DNA of 64,000 nt from an uncultured Clostridia bacterium (GCA_944384905.1 CALWVE010000033.1:1-64000), one strand, 5' to 3'. Counted from the stretch's first letter, positions 18,662 through 27,202 are shown. A program made the numbers and translations. The notes: a model not told the origin generated them from the letters alone.

Positions 18662-19366
18662 TTATTCTACGACCGTACCGATCTTCTCACCGCACACGGC
18701 ACGGACAATATTCTGGGGATCATCGATGCTGAACACCATGATTTTAATGCCGTTATCGCGGCACATAGTGGCTGCTGTCATATCCATAACCTGCAGGTTC
18801 TTTTCCAGAATGTCGCTGAAAGTCAAGCGGTCAAAGCGGACAGCATTGGGATTCTTCTTGGGATCGCTGTCGTATACGCCGTCTACCATCGTGGCCTTCA
18901 GGATAATATCACAGTTGAGTTCTGCCGCACGCAGAGAAGCGCCGGTATCGGTTGAAAAGAACGGATTGCCCGTTCCGCAGCCCAGAATAACGACCGTTCC
19001 TTCTTCCAGCTTGCGGACAGCTTCATCGCGCACATACTGATCGGCAATGGCATTCATTTCAATCGCGGTCTGTACACGAACGGGAACCTGCATCTGCTCC
19101 AGCGTATCAGCCAGACCCAGCGCGTTAATCACCGTAGCCAGCATGCCCATGTGGTCCGCACGGGTGCGTTCCATTTTGCCGCTGGAACGGCCGCGCCAGA
19201 AATTGCCGCCGCCAACAACAACCGCCACTTCAACACCCAGATCGTGGAGCTGACGAATGGGTTCGCACATAGCCTGTGCAATATCAAAATCAATGCCGTG
19301 CCCTGCCGCACCGGCCAGGGATTCACCGCTGAGTTTGAGCAGAACGCGTTTGTACTGTGGTTTCAA
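18662..19366 (-). CDS. pyrH: UMP kinase (PyrH), TTG start
   Basis: 234 residues. Phosphorylates UMP to UDP; amino acid kinase fold. Seen: 'VLLKLSGESLAG', the glycine loop 'VVGGGNFWRG' and the C-terminal 'MDMTAATMCRDNGI' region. An in-frame ATG lies 10 codons upstream, but the AAAGGA site ends eight bases before a TTG at 19366, which gives MKPQYKR..., the usual N-terminus of the family. I therefore place the start at this TTG. It is the first gene of the pyrH-frr-uppS-cdsA-dxr-rseP-ispG-polC block. Confidence 0.94.
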   Translation of the reverse strand: MKPQYKRVLLKLSGESLAGAAGHGIDFDIAQAMCEPIRQLHDLGVEVAVVVGGGNFWRGRSSGKMERTRADHMGMLATVINALGLADTLEQMQVPVRVQTAIEMNAIADQYVRDEAVRKLEEGTVVILGCGTGNPFFSTDTGASLRAAELNCDIILKATMVDGVYDSDPKKNPNAVRFDRLTFSDILEKNLQVMDMTAATMCRDNGIKIMVFSIDDPQNIVRAVCGEKIGTVVE

Positions 19367-19426
19367 AGCCAATCTTCCTTTCACCCAAACACACAAATGT
19401 GGGGCTGTTAGATTTTTCTACTGTTA

Positions 19427-19455
19427 ATTTTACAATATCTGCCTCGTAAAGTAAA
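19427..19455 (-). promoter_or_regulatory. Promoter of the pyrH-polC block
   Basis: On the minus strand: -35 TTTACT (19455-19450), 17-base spacer, -10 TAAAAT (19432-19427), about 55 bases before the pyrH start. It explains how pyrH is transcribed apart from rpsB-tsf. Confidence 0.6.
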
Positions 19456-19524
19456 GGGGAATTCATCGAATTGACGAAATATTCACAGACCGTTCATGCC
19501 AAAGCAGAAAACGGCCTTGGTCTA

Positions 19525-20112
19525 TTATCTGCGTCTCGGCGAAGGAATGGTACAGCCGGCCAGCAGATCATACCGGCGAATATACTCCTCAACAGGCAAA
19601 TCATTTTTTAAATAATGACACAGCAACGCCGCACAGGCTTCGCTATCGCTGCCCGCCCGATGATGATCCAGCGGGATATGAAGGCTTGCGCACAGCGTAT
19701 CCAGCCGGTGATTGGGCACCTGCGGCAAACAGCGGCGTCCCCAAGGGCTTCTCCCCATCTGACAAGTACAGGCGTATTCCGCAATCGGCTTCCATTGTAT
19801 GCCATACGCGCGCAGACATTTGGAAAGCACGCTCATATCGAACGGCGCATTGTGTGCAACCAACACGCCGTTCTCCATCAGCCAGGCCAGTTTGGCTTCC
19901 CACAATTCGGGGAACGTGGGAGCCAGTGCAGCTTGTTCCGGTAAAATACCGGTAAGCTGGATATTAAACGCATGAAAACGCACTTCGGGGTTAACGAGCG
20001 TTGAAAACGTTTCGACGATTTCCGCGTTTTCAACCACCGCAACACCGATCGCACTCATCCGGTCATTGGCCGCGTTCGGCGTTTCCGTATCAAAAACAAC
20101 ATATCGTTCCAT
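19525..20112 (-). CDS. DnaQ-like 3'-5' exonuclease
   Basis: 195 residues. DEDDh exonuclease: ExoI 'FDTETPN' near residue 6, ExoII 'AHNAPFDMSVL' near 100, ExoIII 'HRAGSDSEA' near 165. The whole protein is one exonuclease domain, as in stand-alone proofreading or RNase T-like enzymes; the substrate cannot be told from sequence. A GTG three codons upstream is an alternative start. It is 33 bases after the CofE-like gene and probably co-transcribed with it. Several extra cysteines (CTCQ, CASL, CAALLC) stand out but form no known motif. Confidence 0.85.
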   Translation of the reverse strand: MERYVVFDTETPNAANDRMSAIGVAVVENAEIVETFSTLVNPEVRFHAFNIQLTGILPEQAALAPTFPELWEAKLAWLMENGVLVAHNAPFDMSVLSKCLRAYGIQWKPIAEYACTCQMGRSPWGRRCLPQVPNHRLDTLCASLHIPLDHHRAGSDSEACAALLCHYLKNDLPVEEYIRRYDLLAGCTIPSPRRR

Positions 20113-20145
20113 CTGCCGCACGCCGCCTTTCTTTAAAGCATTTGC

Positions 20146-21336
20146 TTATTTCGTGTAGTTATCGAAATAGCCCTGAATGTAGATAATCGGCGTACCCTTA
20201 TCGCCGCTGCCGGAAGTCAGGTCGGCCAGAGAACCGATCAGGTCGGTCAGACGTCTGGGCGTCGTACCCTGAGATACCATGCTGCCCTTCAGGTCGGCAT
20301 CCTTGTGCTTAATATAATCGGAAATAGCAGCCTTGAGTTCTTCGCCCTTCAGATCGGCAAAGTTGTTATCGGCCAGATATTTCAGCTTCACTTCGTTGGG
20401 CGTACCTACCAGTCCTTCAGTATAAGCCGGGGAAACAACCGGGTCGGCCAGTTCCCAAATTTTGCCTACCGGGTCTTTAAAGGCACCGTCGCCATACACC
20501 ATGACTTCCACGTTCTTGCCGGTCTTTTCCAGCAGCTTGGCGTGTACGTCATCTACAAAAGCCTGGCAGTCACGCGGGAACAGCTTCACGGTGTCTTCCG
20601 TAGCCTTATTGGAACCGAGCAGACCGTAATCGGCGTTAAAGCCGCTGCCGTTGATGGACTCATTCATGATCTCATCCAGACCGTATACTTTTTCGGCACC
20701 GGCGGCTTTGAGCAGGCGCTTGGTACGAGCGCGGGTATGAATGTCGCAGCAAAGCACGCTCTTGGTATAATCCAGAATGGTTTTGCAGTTGTTGGCCAAA
20801 ACAACTTCTACCTCTGCGCCGCATTCCGTGATGAGCTGCTTATAGTATTCGATATAATCCACACCGGTAAACGTATGCTTATGGTAGCCGAACAATTCGC
20901 GGAAACGAGCTTCCGTGAGTACATCCGTCCAGGGATTGACGCCCTTTTCATCGAGCGAATCCAGATCGATCAGGTGGTTGCCCACTTCATCGGAAGGATA
21001 GCTGAGCATGAGCACAATCTTCTTGGCGCCCTTAGCAATACCGCGCAGGCAGATGGAGAAACGGTTACGGCTGAGGATCGGGAAAATTACGCCGATCGTA
21101 TCATCGCCGAACTTAGCTTTCACATCAGCGGCAATAGCATCGATATGCGCATAGTTACCCTGTGCACGGGCAACCACCGCTTCGGTAACGGCTACAACGT
21201 CGCGGTCTTCAATCGCAAATCCCGCGCTTTTGGAAGCATCCAGAACAGACTGGATGACGATTTCACTCAGATTATCACCTTCACGAATAATGGGGGCGCG
21301 AATTCCCCGGGAAACGGTACCGACTAATCTTTCCAT
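20146..21336 (-). CDS. CofE-like (F420-0:L-glutamate ligase family) protein
   Basis: 396 residues. The N-terminal half (about 1-250) matches the F420-0:gamma-glutamyl ligase fold, with 'GIRAPIIREGDNL' and 'VVAVTEAVVARAQGNY'. The C-terminal part contains 'VYGDGAFKDPVGKIWELADPVVSP', found in Clostridia homologues. No cofC, cofD or cofGH genes are nearby, and most Clostridia are not known to make F420, so the glutamate acceptor is uncertain. The ATG at 21336 lies 11 bases after AGGAG; a GTG three codons upstream is also possible. Confidence 0.8.
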   Translation of the reverse strand: MERLVGTVSRGIRAPIIREGDNLSEIVIQSVLDASKSAGFAIEDRDVVAVTEAVVARAQGNYAHIDAIAADVKAKFGDDTIGVIFPILSRNRFSICLRGIAKGAKKIVLMLSYPSDEVGNHLIDLDSLDEKGVNPWTDVLTEARFRELFGYHKHTFTGVDYIEYYKQLITECGAEVEVVLANNCKTILDYTKSVLCCDIHTRARTKRLLKAAGAEKVYGLDEIMNESINGSGFNADYGLLGSNKATEDTVKLFPRDCQAFVDDVHAKLLEKTGKNVEVMVYGDGAFKDPVGKIWELADPVVSPAYTEGLVGTPNEVKLKYLADNNFADLKGEELKAAISDYIKHKDADLKGSMVSQGTTPRRLTDLIGSLADLTSGSGDKGTPIIYIQGYFDNYTK

Positions 21337-21390
21337 GTTGGTCACGACTCCTAACTAAACAATAAATAAAAATAAACAGCATAAATGCCC

Positions 21391-21474
21391 CCAAAATAAA
21401 TTCTGGGGGGAAAATCTGCCGGATGCGGCAAATTCCGCAATCCTTATTATAGTAAAAACATGCGGATTAGTAAA
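21391..21474 (-). promoter_or_regulatory. Promoter and leader hairpins of the CofE-like gene
   Basis: On the minus strand: -35 TTTACT (21474-21469), 17-base spacer, -10 TATAAT (21451-21446). The leader then has a hairpin with arms CCCCCA/TGGGGG at 21391-21412 and a smaller GCGGAATTTGCCGC dyad upstream of it. No T-run follows, so this is not a simple terminator. Confidence 0.55.
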
Positions 21475-21550
21475 GTACCGGTTTTAACGAAATTTTGACA
21501 ATTTTCAAAAAATACCATACAGCTCTTTAACGGAAGCGTTTTCATAACGA

Positions 21551-21580
21551 AATCCACCCTGCCATTTTGCAAGGTGGATT
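21551..21580. terminator. Terminator-like hairpin between the CofE-like and DUF3021 genes
   Basis: Arms AATCCACC (21551-21558) and GGTGGATT (21573-21580). It lies just past the stop of the leftward DUF3021 gene. The T-rich stretch is on the plus-strand side, so its direction is ambiguous. Confidence 0.45.
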
Positions 21581-21591
21581 GCTTTGTTCTA

Positions 21592-22056
21592 TTATTTTTT
21601 ACAATTCAGCCGATCGAGTTCTGCATTCATCCTGCGGATATTTTTGCGCCCTACAAAATACTGTACAAGCCAAACCACAACAAAAATAGCAAAGAAAATG
21701 CCGAAATAACTGAAAAATCCCAGAACACTATGTTCCATCCAATACGTCACATAAGCGATCGGCAGCATAACAAGCGAAACCACGAGGAAATAAATACCCG
21801 TCTGTTTCACGAGGCTCCAATGCTCAAGCTCCCAGATCACCGAAGCGGCCGCAAACCCTGTCCCGAGCAGTCCGCACAAAACCGTCTGAAGCGCAACCGC
21901 GCCGATTTCGTTTCCAACCATCGAAATGAAATCGGGTACGCAAGGCCAAAAATGCCCCTGGCCCCAAATCAGGGAAAGGATAATCACAATCACCTGTCCC
22001 AGTGTTACGCCTCCCAAAAAACCGACAAATCCACGCTGCAAAATCTTCTTTTTCAT
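21592..22056 (-). CDS. DUF3021 family membrane protein
   Basis: 154 residues, four predicted membrane helices with a short basic C-terminal tail. DUF3021 proteins are small membrane proteins encoded directly after a LytTR DNA-binding regulator, as here (11-base gap). Such pairs are described as LytTR regulatory systems in which the membrane protein holds down the regulator's activity; that role is inferred from the pairing. Start ATG with a GAGGTGA site. Confidence 0.85.
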   Translation of the reverse strand: MKKKILQRGFVGFLGGVTLGQVIVIILSLIWGQGHFWPCVPDFISMVGNEIGAVALQTVLCGLLGTGFAAASVIWELEHWSLVKQTGIYFLVVSLVMLPIAYVTYWMEHSVLGFFSYFGIFFAIFVVVWLVQYFVGRKNIRRMNAELDRLNCKK

Positions 22057-22067
22057 CTTAATTCACC

Positions 22068-22508
22068 TCATAATCCCAGCAATTGTTTGATTTTCGATAC
22101 ATATCTTCTGGAAACATACGTCGTTGTGCCGTTTGAAAGCCGCACGCAGATCGTTCCCACCAGATTCAAATCAAAATGAAGGACCTGATTCAAATTGATA
22201 ATTTCCGAATTGGAAATACGGACAAAACGCCGTTTATCCAGCCGCTCTTCCCATTCATACAGACGCTGGCGAAGCGCATACTCCCCTTTGGCGGTTGCGG
22301 CGAAAATCTTCCCGTTTTGCGCATAAACACGGATCAGATCATCCGGATTCAACAATTCTACCCGATCATCCTGTATACCGGGAATCAGGCTTGGGGATTC
22401 CTCGCCAAGCTGCCGGATGATTTGATTGATTTCCTCCGTCATGCCGGCCGCTCGGATCACGACCTCCGGCTCCGAACAGGACGCATCGATTTCAAAACGA
22501 ATTTTCAC
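22068..22508 (-). CDS. LytTR-family DNA-binding transcriptional regulator
   Basis: 146 residues. The C-terminal LytTR domain (about 50-146) is clear: 'LLNPDDLIRVYAQNGKIFAATAKGEYALRQRL', 'RFVRISNSEIINLNQV' and 'TTYVSRRYVSKIKQLLG'. There is no receiver domain, as is usual for the DUF3021-paired type. The start is GTG after GAGGTGATC. Autoregulation is likely: a palindrome sits inside its promoter. Confidence 0.92.
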   Translation of the reverse strand: MKIRFEIDASCSEPEVVIRAAGMTEEINQIIRQLGEESPSLIPGIQDDRVELLNPDDLIRVYAQNGKIFAATAKGEYALRQRLYEWEERLDKRRFVRISNSEIINLNQVLHFDLNLVGTICVRLSNGTTTYVSRRYVSKIKQLLGL

Positions 22509-22533
22509 ACGATCACCTCTTTCTTACAGCTAT

Positions 22534-22562
22534 AGAATACGAAATTCCCGGGAAATATGCAA
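22534..22562 (-). promoter_or_regulatory. LytTR/DUF3021 promoter with a palindromic operator in the spacer
   Basis: On the minus strand: -35 TTGCAT (22562-22557), 17-base spacer, -10 TATTCT (22539-22534). The spacer contains the perfect palindrome TTCCCGGGAA (22545-22554), a plausible binding site for the regulator's own control. Confidence 0.55.
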
Positions 22563-22644
22563 TCGTTTTCAGCTACTCGGTCTTTTTAAAAACATAACCG
22601 GTCAAAAGTGCTTGGTCGGATCTATTTCTTCTTGGTAAAATCAC

Positions 22645-22673
22645 TTTGCAAGCGGCCGATCCTGTGCTATAAT
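22645..22673 (+). promoter_or_regulatory. Promoter of the MFS transporter gene
   Basis: -35 TTTGCA (22645-22650), 17-base spacer, -10 TATAAT (22668-22673). A short GCGGAATAGCCGC dyad (22695-22707) follows in the leader, ahead of the AAGGAGG site. Confidence 0.6.
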
Positions 22674-22725
22674 GGTCACGTTTTATGCTTTTGCGGAATA
22701 GCCGCTTCAAGGAGGATGAATCTGC

Positions 22726-23907
22726 ATGAACCCCAATTACCAGCACACCATGTATGCCTGTTTTACCGGCTCTGCCTCACAGGCGATCATCAACAATTTC
22801 GCGCCCCTGCTTTTTTTGACATTCCAATCGACTTATGATATTCCTCTATCCCAAATCACTTTTCTGGTAACATTCAATTTCGGCCTTCAGCTGCTGATTG
22901 ATTTGATTTCGGCCGGGATTGTGGACAAAATCGGCTATCGCATTTCGATTGTAGCCGCTCATGTACTCGCCTCACTCGGGCTGATCTGTCTAGCGGTTCT
23001 GCCGGAAATTTTCCCCGATCCGTTCACCGGGCTGCTCACTGCCGTTATGATTTATGCCATCGGCGGCGGCTTACTGGAAGTTTTGGTCAGCCCGATCGTA
23101 GAAGCCTGTCCGAGTAAAAATAAAAAAGCCGCCATGAGTTTGCTGCATTCTTTTTACTGTTGGGGGCATGTAGGCGTCGTTTTGCTTTCCACGTTGTTTT
23201 TCACCCTGGCCGGTATCGAGAACTGGCGTATTCTGGCGTTTATCTGGGCCATTATTCCGGCCGTCAATGCCGTTGCTTTTACGCGCGTGCCGCTGGCCAG
23301 CTTAATGGAAGAGGGCGAGCGCGGTCTTTCCATCCGTGAGTTGCTGACCAACCGAATCTTCTGGGTGATGGTTATTTTGATGCTATGCGCCGGAGCCTGT
23401 GAGCAATCCGTCAGTCAGTGGGCTTCCACGTTTGCTGAAACCGGCCTGCACGTCAGCAAAACCGTAGGCGATTTGATGGGACCGATGCTGTTTGCCATCT
23501 GCATGGGACTCTCGCGCGTATTGTACAGTCGCAAAGGTGAACAGCTAAATCTTCCCAAATCGCTGTTGGCCAGCAGTTTGCTGTGTGTGGCCAGTTACTT
23601 GGTGATTTCGCTTTCCCCCATTCCTGCGCTTGGGCTTTTGGGCTGCGGTATCTGCGGATTTTCGGTTGGTCTTTTGTGGCCTGGCACATTCAGTCTGGCA
23701 GCTGCGGCTTTGCGCCGCGGCGGAACCGCCCTATTCGCGCTGCTGGCGCTTGCCGGTGATCTGGGATGTTCCGTAGGTCCTACCGTTGTGGGACGAGTCA
23801 GCGGACTTGCCGGCGGCACGCTGCAAATCGGCATTCTGGCTGCAATCATTTTTCCGCTTGTTCTTACCGGCGGCGTTTTGCTGAGCCGCAAATATTTACG
23901 AGCCTGA
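22726..23907 (+). CDS. MFS transporter, FucP-like/sugar-type
   Basis: 393 residues with 12 hydrophobic segments in two halves, the usual major facilitator layout. It resembles the fucose permease-like group ('FVTFNFGLQLLIDLISAGIVDKIGYR' contains the A-motif variant D..DKIG.R after TM2). The substrate is unknown, and no catabolic gene is next to it. ATG with AAGGAGG eight to nine bases upstream. It is the only rightward gene in the 19-29 kb stretch and stands in its own unit with promoter and terminator. Confidence 0.85.
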   Translation: MNPNYQHTMYACFTGSASQAIINNFAPLLFLTFQSTYDIPLSQITFLVTFNFGLQLLIDLISAGIVDKIGYRISIVAAHVLASLGLICLAVLPEIFPDPFTGLLTAVMIYAIGGGLLEVLVSPIVEACPSKNKKAAMSLLHSFYCWGHVGVVLLSTLFFTLAGIENWRILAFIWAIIPAVNAVAFTRVPLASLMEEGERGLSIRELLTNRIFWVMVILMLCAGACEQSVSQWASTFAETGLHVSKTVGDLMGPMLFAICMGLSRVLYSRKGEQLNLPKSLLASSLLCVASYLVISLSPIPALGLLGCGICGFSVGLLWPGTFSLAAAALRRGGTALFALLALAGDLGCSVGPTVVGRVSGLAGGTLQIGILAAIIFPLVLTGGVLLSRKYLRA

Positions 23908-23918
23908 TTCCATAAATC

Positions 23919-23957
23919 AAAGGGCCGGAACCGATGAGTAGGTTCCGGCCCTTTTTT
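23919..23957 (+). terminator. Rho-independent terminator after the MFS gene
   Basis: Perfect 12-bp stem AGGGCCGGAACC (23921-23932) / GGTTCCGGCCCT (23941-23952), 8-base loop and a T6 run. It also insulates the leftward DUF4097 gene. Confidence 0.9.
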
Positions 23958-23998
23958 AGAAAGATGAAAAGAATAAAACCAAAATTTGCTAAAATACC

Positions 23999-24940
23999 TT
24001 AACCAATCGTCAAACGAACATCTCCGCTGGTCGTAGAAATCGTACAGGTCTGCGATTGAGATTGATTTTGAGGCACCTGCACATCCCCCGAAAGGCTGTT
24101 GACAAAAAATTGTTTTCCGCTTAAAAGAGATCCTTCCACACAGCCGCTGACAGTTGTCACTTCAATTTCTGGTGCATCAAATCCTACAAAACCCACATCA
24201 CCGCTGGTCAATTGAAACCTAGCCTTCTCGCTTGCTTCACTCTGGTTGACCGATACATTTCCGCTCACACTGGTAATCCCTATCGTCTTTGCTGTACTGT
24301 CTTGCACATGAATATCGCCACTGGTTGTTTTGAGTTCCAGCTTATCGCCGGTAAATTTCTGTACCGACACATTACCGCTGACAGATTCAGCATTCAAAGT
24401 CTGGCTAATCTGAGCTTGTCCTTCCAAATTTCCGCTTGCACTATACATATCTACGTTTGTGAAAGCGAAATCCGATGGAAGAATAACGTTCCCGCTTGCA
24501 GTCTTTACCGACAAATTCTGGTATGTATTTTGCGGCAGATAAAGGGTGACATCTTCCGGAGCGGAAAACTGAAAATTAAAAAGATTTTCCTGCCAGTTTT
24601 CTTCATTTTTTATAACTCTCAACGTGTTGTCCTTGACTTCGACCGTAAAATCCGCATCATCTTTCACAGGGCAAACCACTTTACAGGTACCGTCCTCAGA
24701 AGGAACAAATTGAACGTTTTCCCATTCGGTAGAAATCTCAATTTGATCAAAATCGCTTTCGGCTGTATAGGTTTTTTCTTGATAGGAAACTTCAATCGAA
24801 TAGGTTTTCTTATAGACAAGTCGACTATTGAATTTGGAAAAATCAAAGCCAGCCATTGCGACTGAAGCCATCGTCATAACGCCGCCAACAACGATACAGC
24901 AAGCTGCTAGGATGATACAGATTTTTTTACCTTTTTTCAT
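23999..24940 (-). CDS. DUF4097 family beta-strand repeat protein
   Basis: 313 residues. One N-terminal hydrophobic segment (about 6-30) anchors a secreted domain made of regularly spaced short repeats containing 'SGDV', 'SGNV' and 'TSGDI' turns (about 130-313), a right-handed beta-helix-like fold called DUF4097. The ATG at 24940 lies eight bases after AAGGGGG, which overlaps the DUF1700 stop. Last gene of a PadR-DUF1700-DUF4097 operon; these three occur together in many Firmicutes and are thought to act in envelope stress or bile/antibiotic sensing. That role is inferred. Confidence 0.85.
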   Translation of the reverse strand: MKKGKKICIILAACCIVVGGVMTMASVAMAGFDFSKFNSRLVYKKTYSIEVSYQEKTYTAESDFDQIEISTEWENVQFVPSEDGTCKVVCPVKDDADFTVEVKDNTLRVIKNEENWQENLFNFQFSAPEDVTLYLPQNTYQNLSVKTASGNVILPSDFAFTNVDMYSASGNLEGQAQISQTLNAESVSGNVSVQKFTGDKLELKTTSGDIHVQDSTAKTIGITSVSGNVSVNQSEASEKARFQLTSGDVGFVGFDAPEIEVTTVSGCVEGSLLSGKQFFVNSLSGDVQVPQNQSQSQTCTISTTSGDVRLTIG

Positions 24941-24945
24941 CACCG

Positions 24946-25536
24946 TTACCCCCTTACAAATCGTTTTTTAGCCCACAACACAAACTGGCGACTCAACGAA
25001 ACAAGTCTCACCGAAAGCGCATTAAAAGCAAAGAACAACAAAACACCAACACCCAAAGAAATCAAACCAACACCGATGTAAAAAGGAACCTGCAAATTTA
25101 TACCTGTAAACAAAGCGATACCGCTTTGAACCCAAGCAGCTACGCCACACAGAACAAACGCTAAATTGACGGCGTATAATGCCGCAATCATGATCCAAAT
25201 TGTCAAATAGATCGCAAAAAAGGTAAGTACAAAAGCAAAAAGCAAAGGAACCCAAACCGGCGATCCAACAATTAGCAAAATGATCTCCCACACCGCCAAC
25301 GGACGGGTTGGTCGCGCTTTAGCCTTTACCACTTTGGTAAGCGGCATATCAAGCAGGATCTGCTGGGCAATTTCTTCCGATGTTTCCATCGCCGCTACAG
25401 CCTCTTCCTCTGACACACCATCTTCGATTCGATCGTCAATCATTTCACTATAATACTCTAATGATTTGTCGATATCGCTTTGCGGCAGCCCATGCAGCTG
25501 TTCCCGCAAAGAAGTGAGAAAAGTCTGCTTATCCAT
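24946..25536 (-). CDS. DUF1700 family membrane protein
   Basis: 196 residues. The N-terminal soluble segment 'LHGLPQSDIDKSLEYYSEMIDDRIEDGVSEEEAVAAM' (split, about 12-50) is the diagnostic DUF1700/HAAS helix-turn unit. Three or four membrane helices follow (about 80-180) and a basic tail. The ATG overlaps the PadR stop by eight bases, so it is translationally coupled. HAAS domains are known to work with PadR-like regulators, which matches the gene order. Confidence 0.88.
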   Translation of the reverse strand: MDKQTFLTSLREQLHGLPQSDIDKSLEYYSEMIDDRIEDGVSEEEAVAAMETSEEIAQQILLDMPLTKVVKAKARPTRPLAVWEIILLIVGSPVWVPLLFAFVLTFFAIYLTIWIMIAALYAVNLAFVLCGVAAWVQSGIALFTGINLQVPFYIGVGLISLGVGVLLFFAFNALSVRLVSLSRQFVLWAKKRFVRG

Positions 25537-25849
25537 GATCTGTTTCCTCCCTGGTTATAAACTGATAGATTCTAAGGATTTCTTTCCACTCTTCCCGAAA
25601 AGCTTCGATTCGTTCTAATCCCGCCGGCGTAATATGATAATATTTTCGTAGCCGACCAGAATGTTCAATCGATCGAACGGTAAGAAGTTCAGCGGCCTCT
25701 AACCGACGTAAAATCGGATACAGCGTGGATTCCGAGATTTCTACATAAGGCTTCATATCCTTAATGATCTGATATCCATATGAATCCGCATCTTTTATAG
25801 CGGCAAGAACACAGACTTCCAAAAGCCCACGTTTGAGCTGAATGTCCAT
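25529..25849 (-). CDS. PadR-family transcriptional regulator
   Basis: 106 residues, the short PadR form: winged helix with 'KRGLLEVCVLAAIKDADSYGYQI', 'STLYPILRRLEAAELLTVR' and the wing 'GRLRKYYHITPAGLERI'. It probably represses its own operon in response to an envelope signal. An inverted repeat overlaps the promoter directly upstream. Confidence 0.93.
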   Translation of the reverse strand: MDIQLKRGLLEVCVLAAIKDADSYGYQIIKDMKPYVEISESTLYPILRRLEAAELLTVRSIEHSGRLRKYYHITPAGLERIEAFREEWKEILRIYQFITREETDHG

Positions 25850-25868
25850 TTCAATACCTCCTTTCGTA

Positions 25869-25901
25869 TTATACTATATCACGCGTAGTATAACGTGTCA
25901 A
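25869..25901 (-). promoter_or_regulatory. PadR operon promoter overlapped by an 8-bp inverted repeat
   Basis: On the minus strand: -35 TTGACA (25901-25896), 17-base spacer, -10 TATAGT (25878-25873). The inverted repeat TTATACTA (25869-25876) / TAGTATAA (25886-25893) covers the -10 and the spacer. This is the expected place for an autorepressor site. Confidence 0.7.
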
Positions 25902-25911
25902 GAGGCATAAG

Positions 25912-25937
25912 AAAAAAGCGTCCCGAAGGACGCTTTT
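25912..25937 (-). terminator. Rho-independent terminator after the first URO-D family gene
   Basis: Stem AGCGTCC (25917-25923) / GGACGCT (25928-25934), loop CGAA on the plus strand, T6 run on the minus strand (25917 down to 25912). It is three bases from the stop codon of the URO-D family gene. Confidence 0.85.
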
Positions 25938-25939
25938 CT

Positions 25940-27202
25940 TTATTTTTGATTATAATCACGAACAGCCTGATACATAGCCAGAATATTTTCTACGGGCGTT
26001 TTGGCTACGATATTATGGATCGGCGCAAACACATAACCGCCGCCCTGTGAAAGAATTTCTAAACGTTCCAAAACCTGCTGACGGACTTCTTCCGGTGTAC
26101 CAAACGGAAGCGTTTTTTGGGTATCTACGCCGCCGCCCCAAAAGACCAGCTTCTTACCATATTTCTCTTTGAGCATGCGCGCGTCCATCCCCTTAGCGGA
26201 AAGCTGAACCGGATTGAGAATATCGACACCCATCTCCACAAAGTCATCGAGATAGTTCACGATGCTTCCGCAGCAATGGTAAAAAGTCTTCCAAGAAGTA
26301 TTCTGATGCACCCAATCGTTAATACGTTTGTAAAACGGCTTATACAGTTGGCAGAACACTTCACGCGGGAAAAATTCTCCGTTTTGTGTACCGAAATCAG
26401 TACCGCTGATCCAGACAATCTGAATACGGTCCCCTACGGCTTCACGATAGATCTCCAGATTTTTCAGCATGGCAGTCGTCTGCATCTCGAATACTTCTTC
26501 GATATATTCAGGGTACAGAAGGTGCGCCATCAGCCAATCTTCAAAACGGCGGATGCCCTTCGGTGCCAACAATTGCGGACCGGCAACCAGAGCGCTGTCG
26601 CCTAAACCTGCCCCACCCAAATTGCCTATAATGGCATAATCTGTTTCTTCATACAAACGCTTCGATTTTTCTTCGAGATAACGCGCCGTGCTGTCATCCA
26701 AAATCGGAAAATCATCCCGGAAATCTTCCGCAGGCGTCAAATTATCTTCATCAAAGTCGGGACTGCGATTTATATTATCAAAAAAGTAACCGCCCGCCGG
26801 CATGTGTCCGCTGGGGCCGACCGAACGGTTTCCCTGGGGATAAATGTAAATGGACCCGTCTTCGGCAAAATCGAACGCGTTTCCCTCAGAAACCAAAGTC
26901 GGCGTCCCATCCGGCATAGGAAAAGCTTTTAGCTTACCGTCCGGCACGCCGAACATGTTGGAGGGATTGTTTAAACCAATTACATCAGATCCGGCAAAAG
27001 CCATAAGTTCAGGGTCAATTTTGCCCAGCATTTGAAACGTTTCACTGATCTCGACCGGTTTGGATTCCAACCCCAGTGCTGCACGCAAACGATACAAGGT
27101 GCTTGCATTCATTCCGGTTTGTCCGGTCGCTCCCAAATCAACCGGAACACGGTCAGGCTGTTTGTGCTCAATGGCACAAATGATTCTCTCTCGTGGTGTC
27201 AC
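25940..27202 (-). CDS. URO-D superfamily protein, methyltransferase-like (retains H-x-C-G)
   Basis: 420 residues. TIM-barrel of the uroporphyrinogen decarboxylase / MtaA / CmuA superfamily; the N-terminus is 'VTPRERIICAIEHKQPDRVPVD'. It lacks the haem-pathway signature of true HemE. It keeps H309-x-C311-G312, resembling the zinc-ligand motif of cobalamin-dependent methyltransferases such as MtaA. The reaction is unknown; corrinoid-linked methyl transfer is the best guess. The start is a GTG 10 bases after AGGAG; an upstream in-frame start would run into the tsf terminator. No corrinoid protein gene is nearby. Confidence 0.82.
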   Translation of the reverse strand: MTPRERIICAIEHKQPDRVPVDLGATGQTGMNASTLYRLRAALGLESKPVEISETFQMLGKIDPELMAFAGSDVIGLNNPSNMFGVPDGKLKAFPMPDGTPTLVSEGNAFDFAEDGSIYIYPQGNRSVGPSGHMPAGGYFFDNINRSPDFDEDNLTPAEDFRDDFPILDDSTARYLEEKSKRLYEETDYAIIGNLGGAGLGDSALVAGPQLLAPKGIRRFEDWLMAHLLYPEYIEEVFEMQTTAMLKNLEIYREAVGDRIQIVWISGTDFGTQNGEFFPREVFCQLYKPFYKRINDWVHQNTSWKTFYHCCGSIVNYLDDFVEMGVDILNPVQLSAKGMDARMLKEKYGKKLVFWGGGVDTQKTLPFGTPEEVRQQVLERLEILSQGGGYVFAPIHNIVAKTPVENILAMYQAVRDYNQK

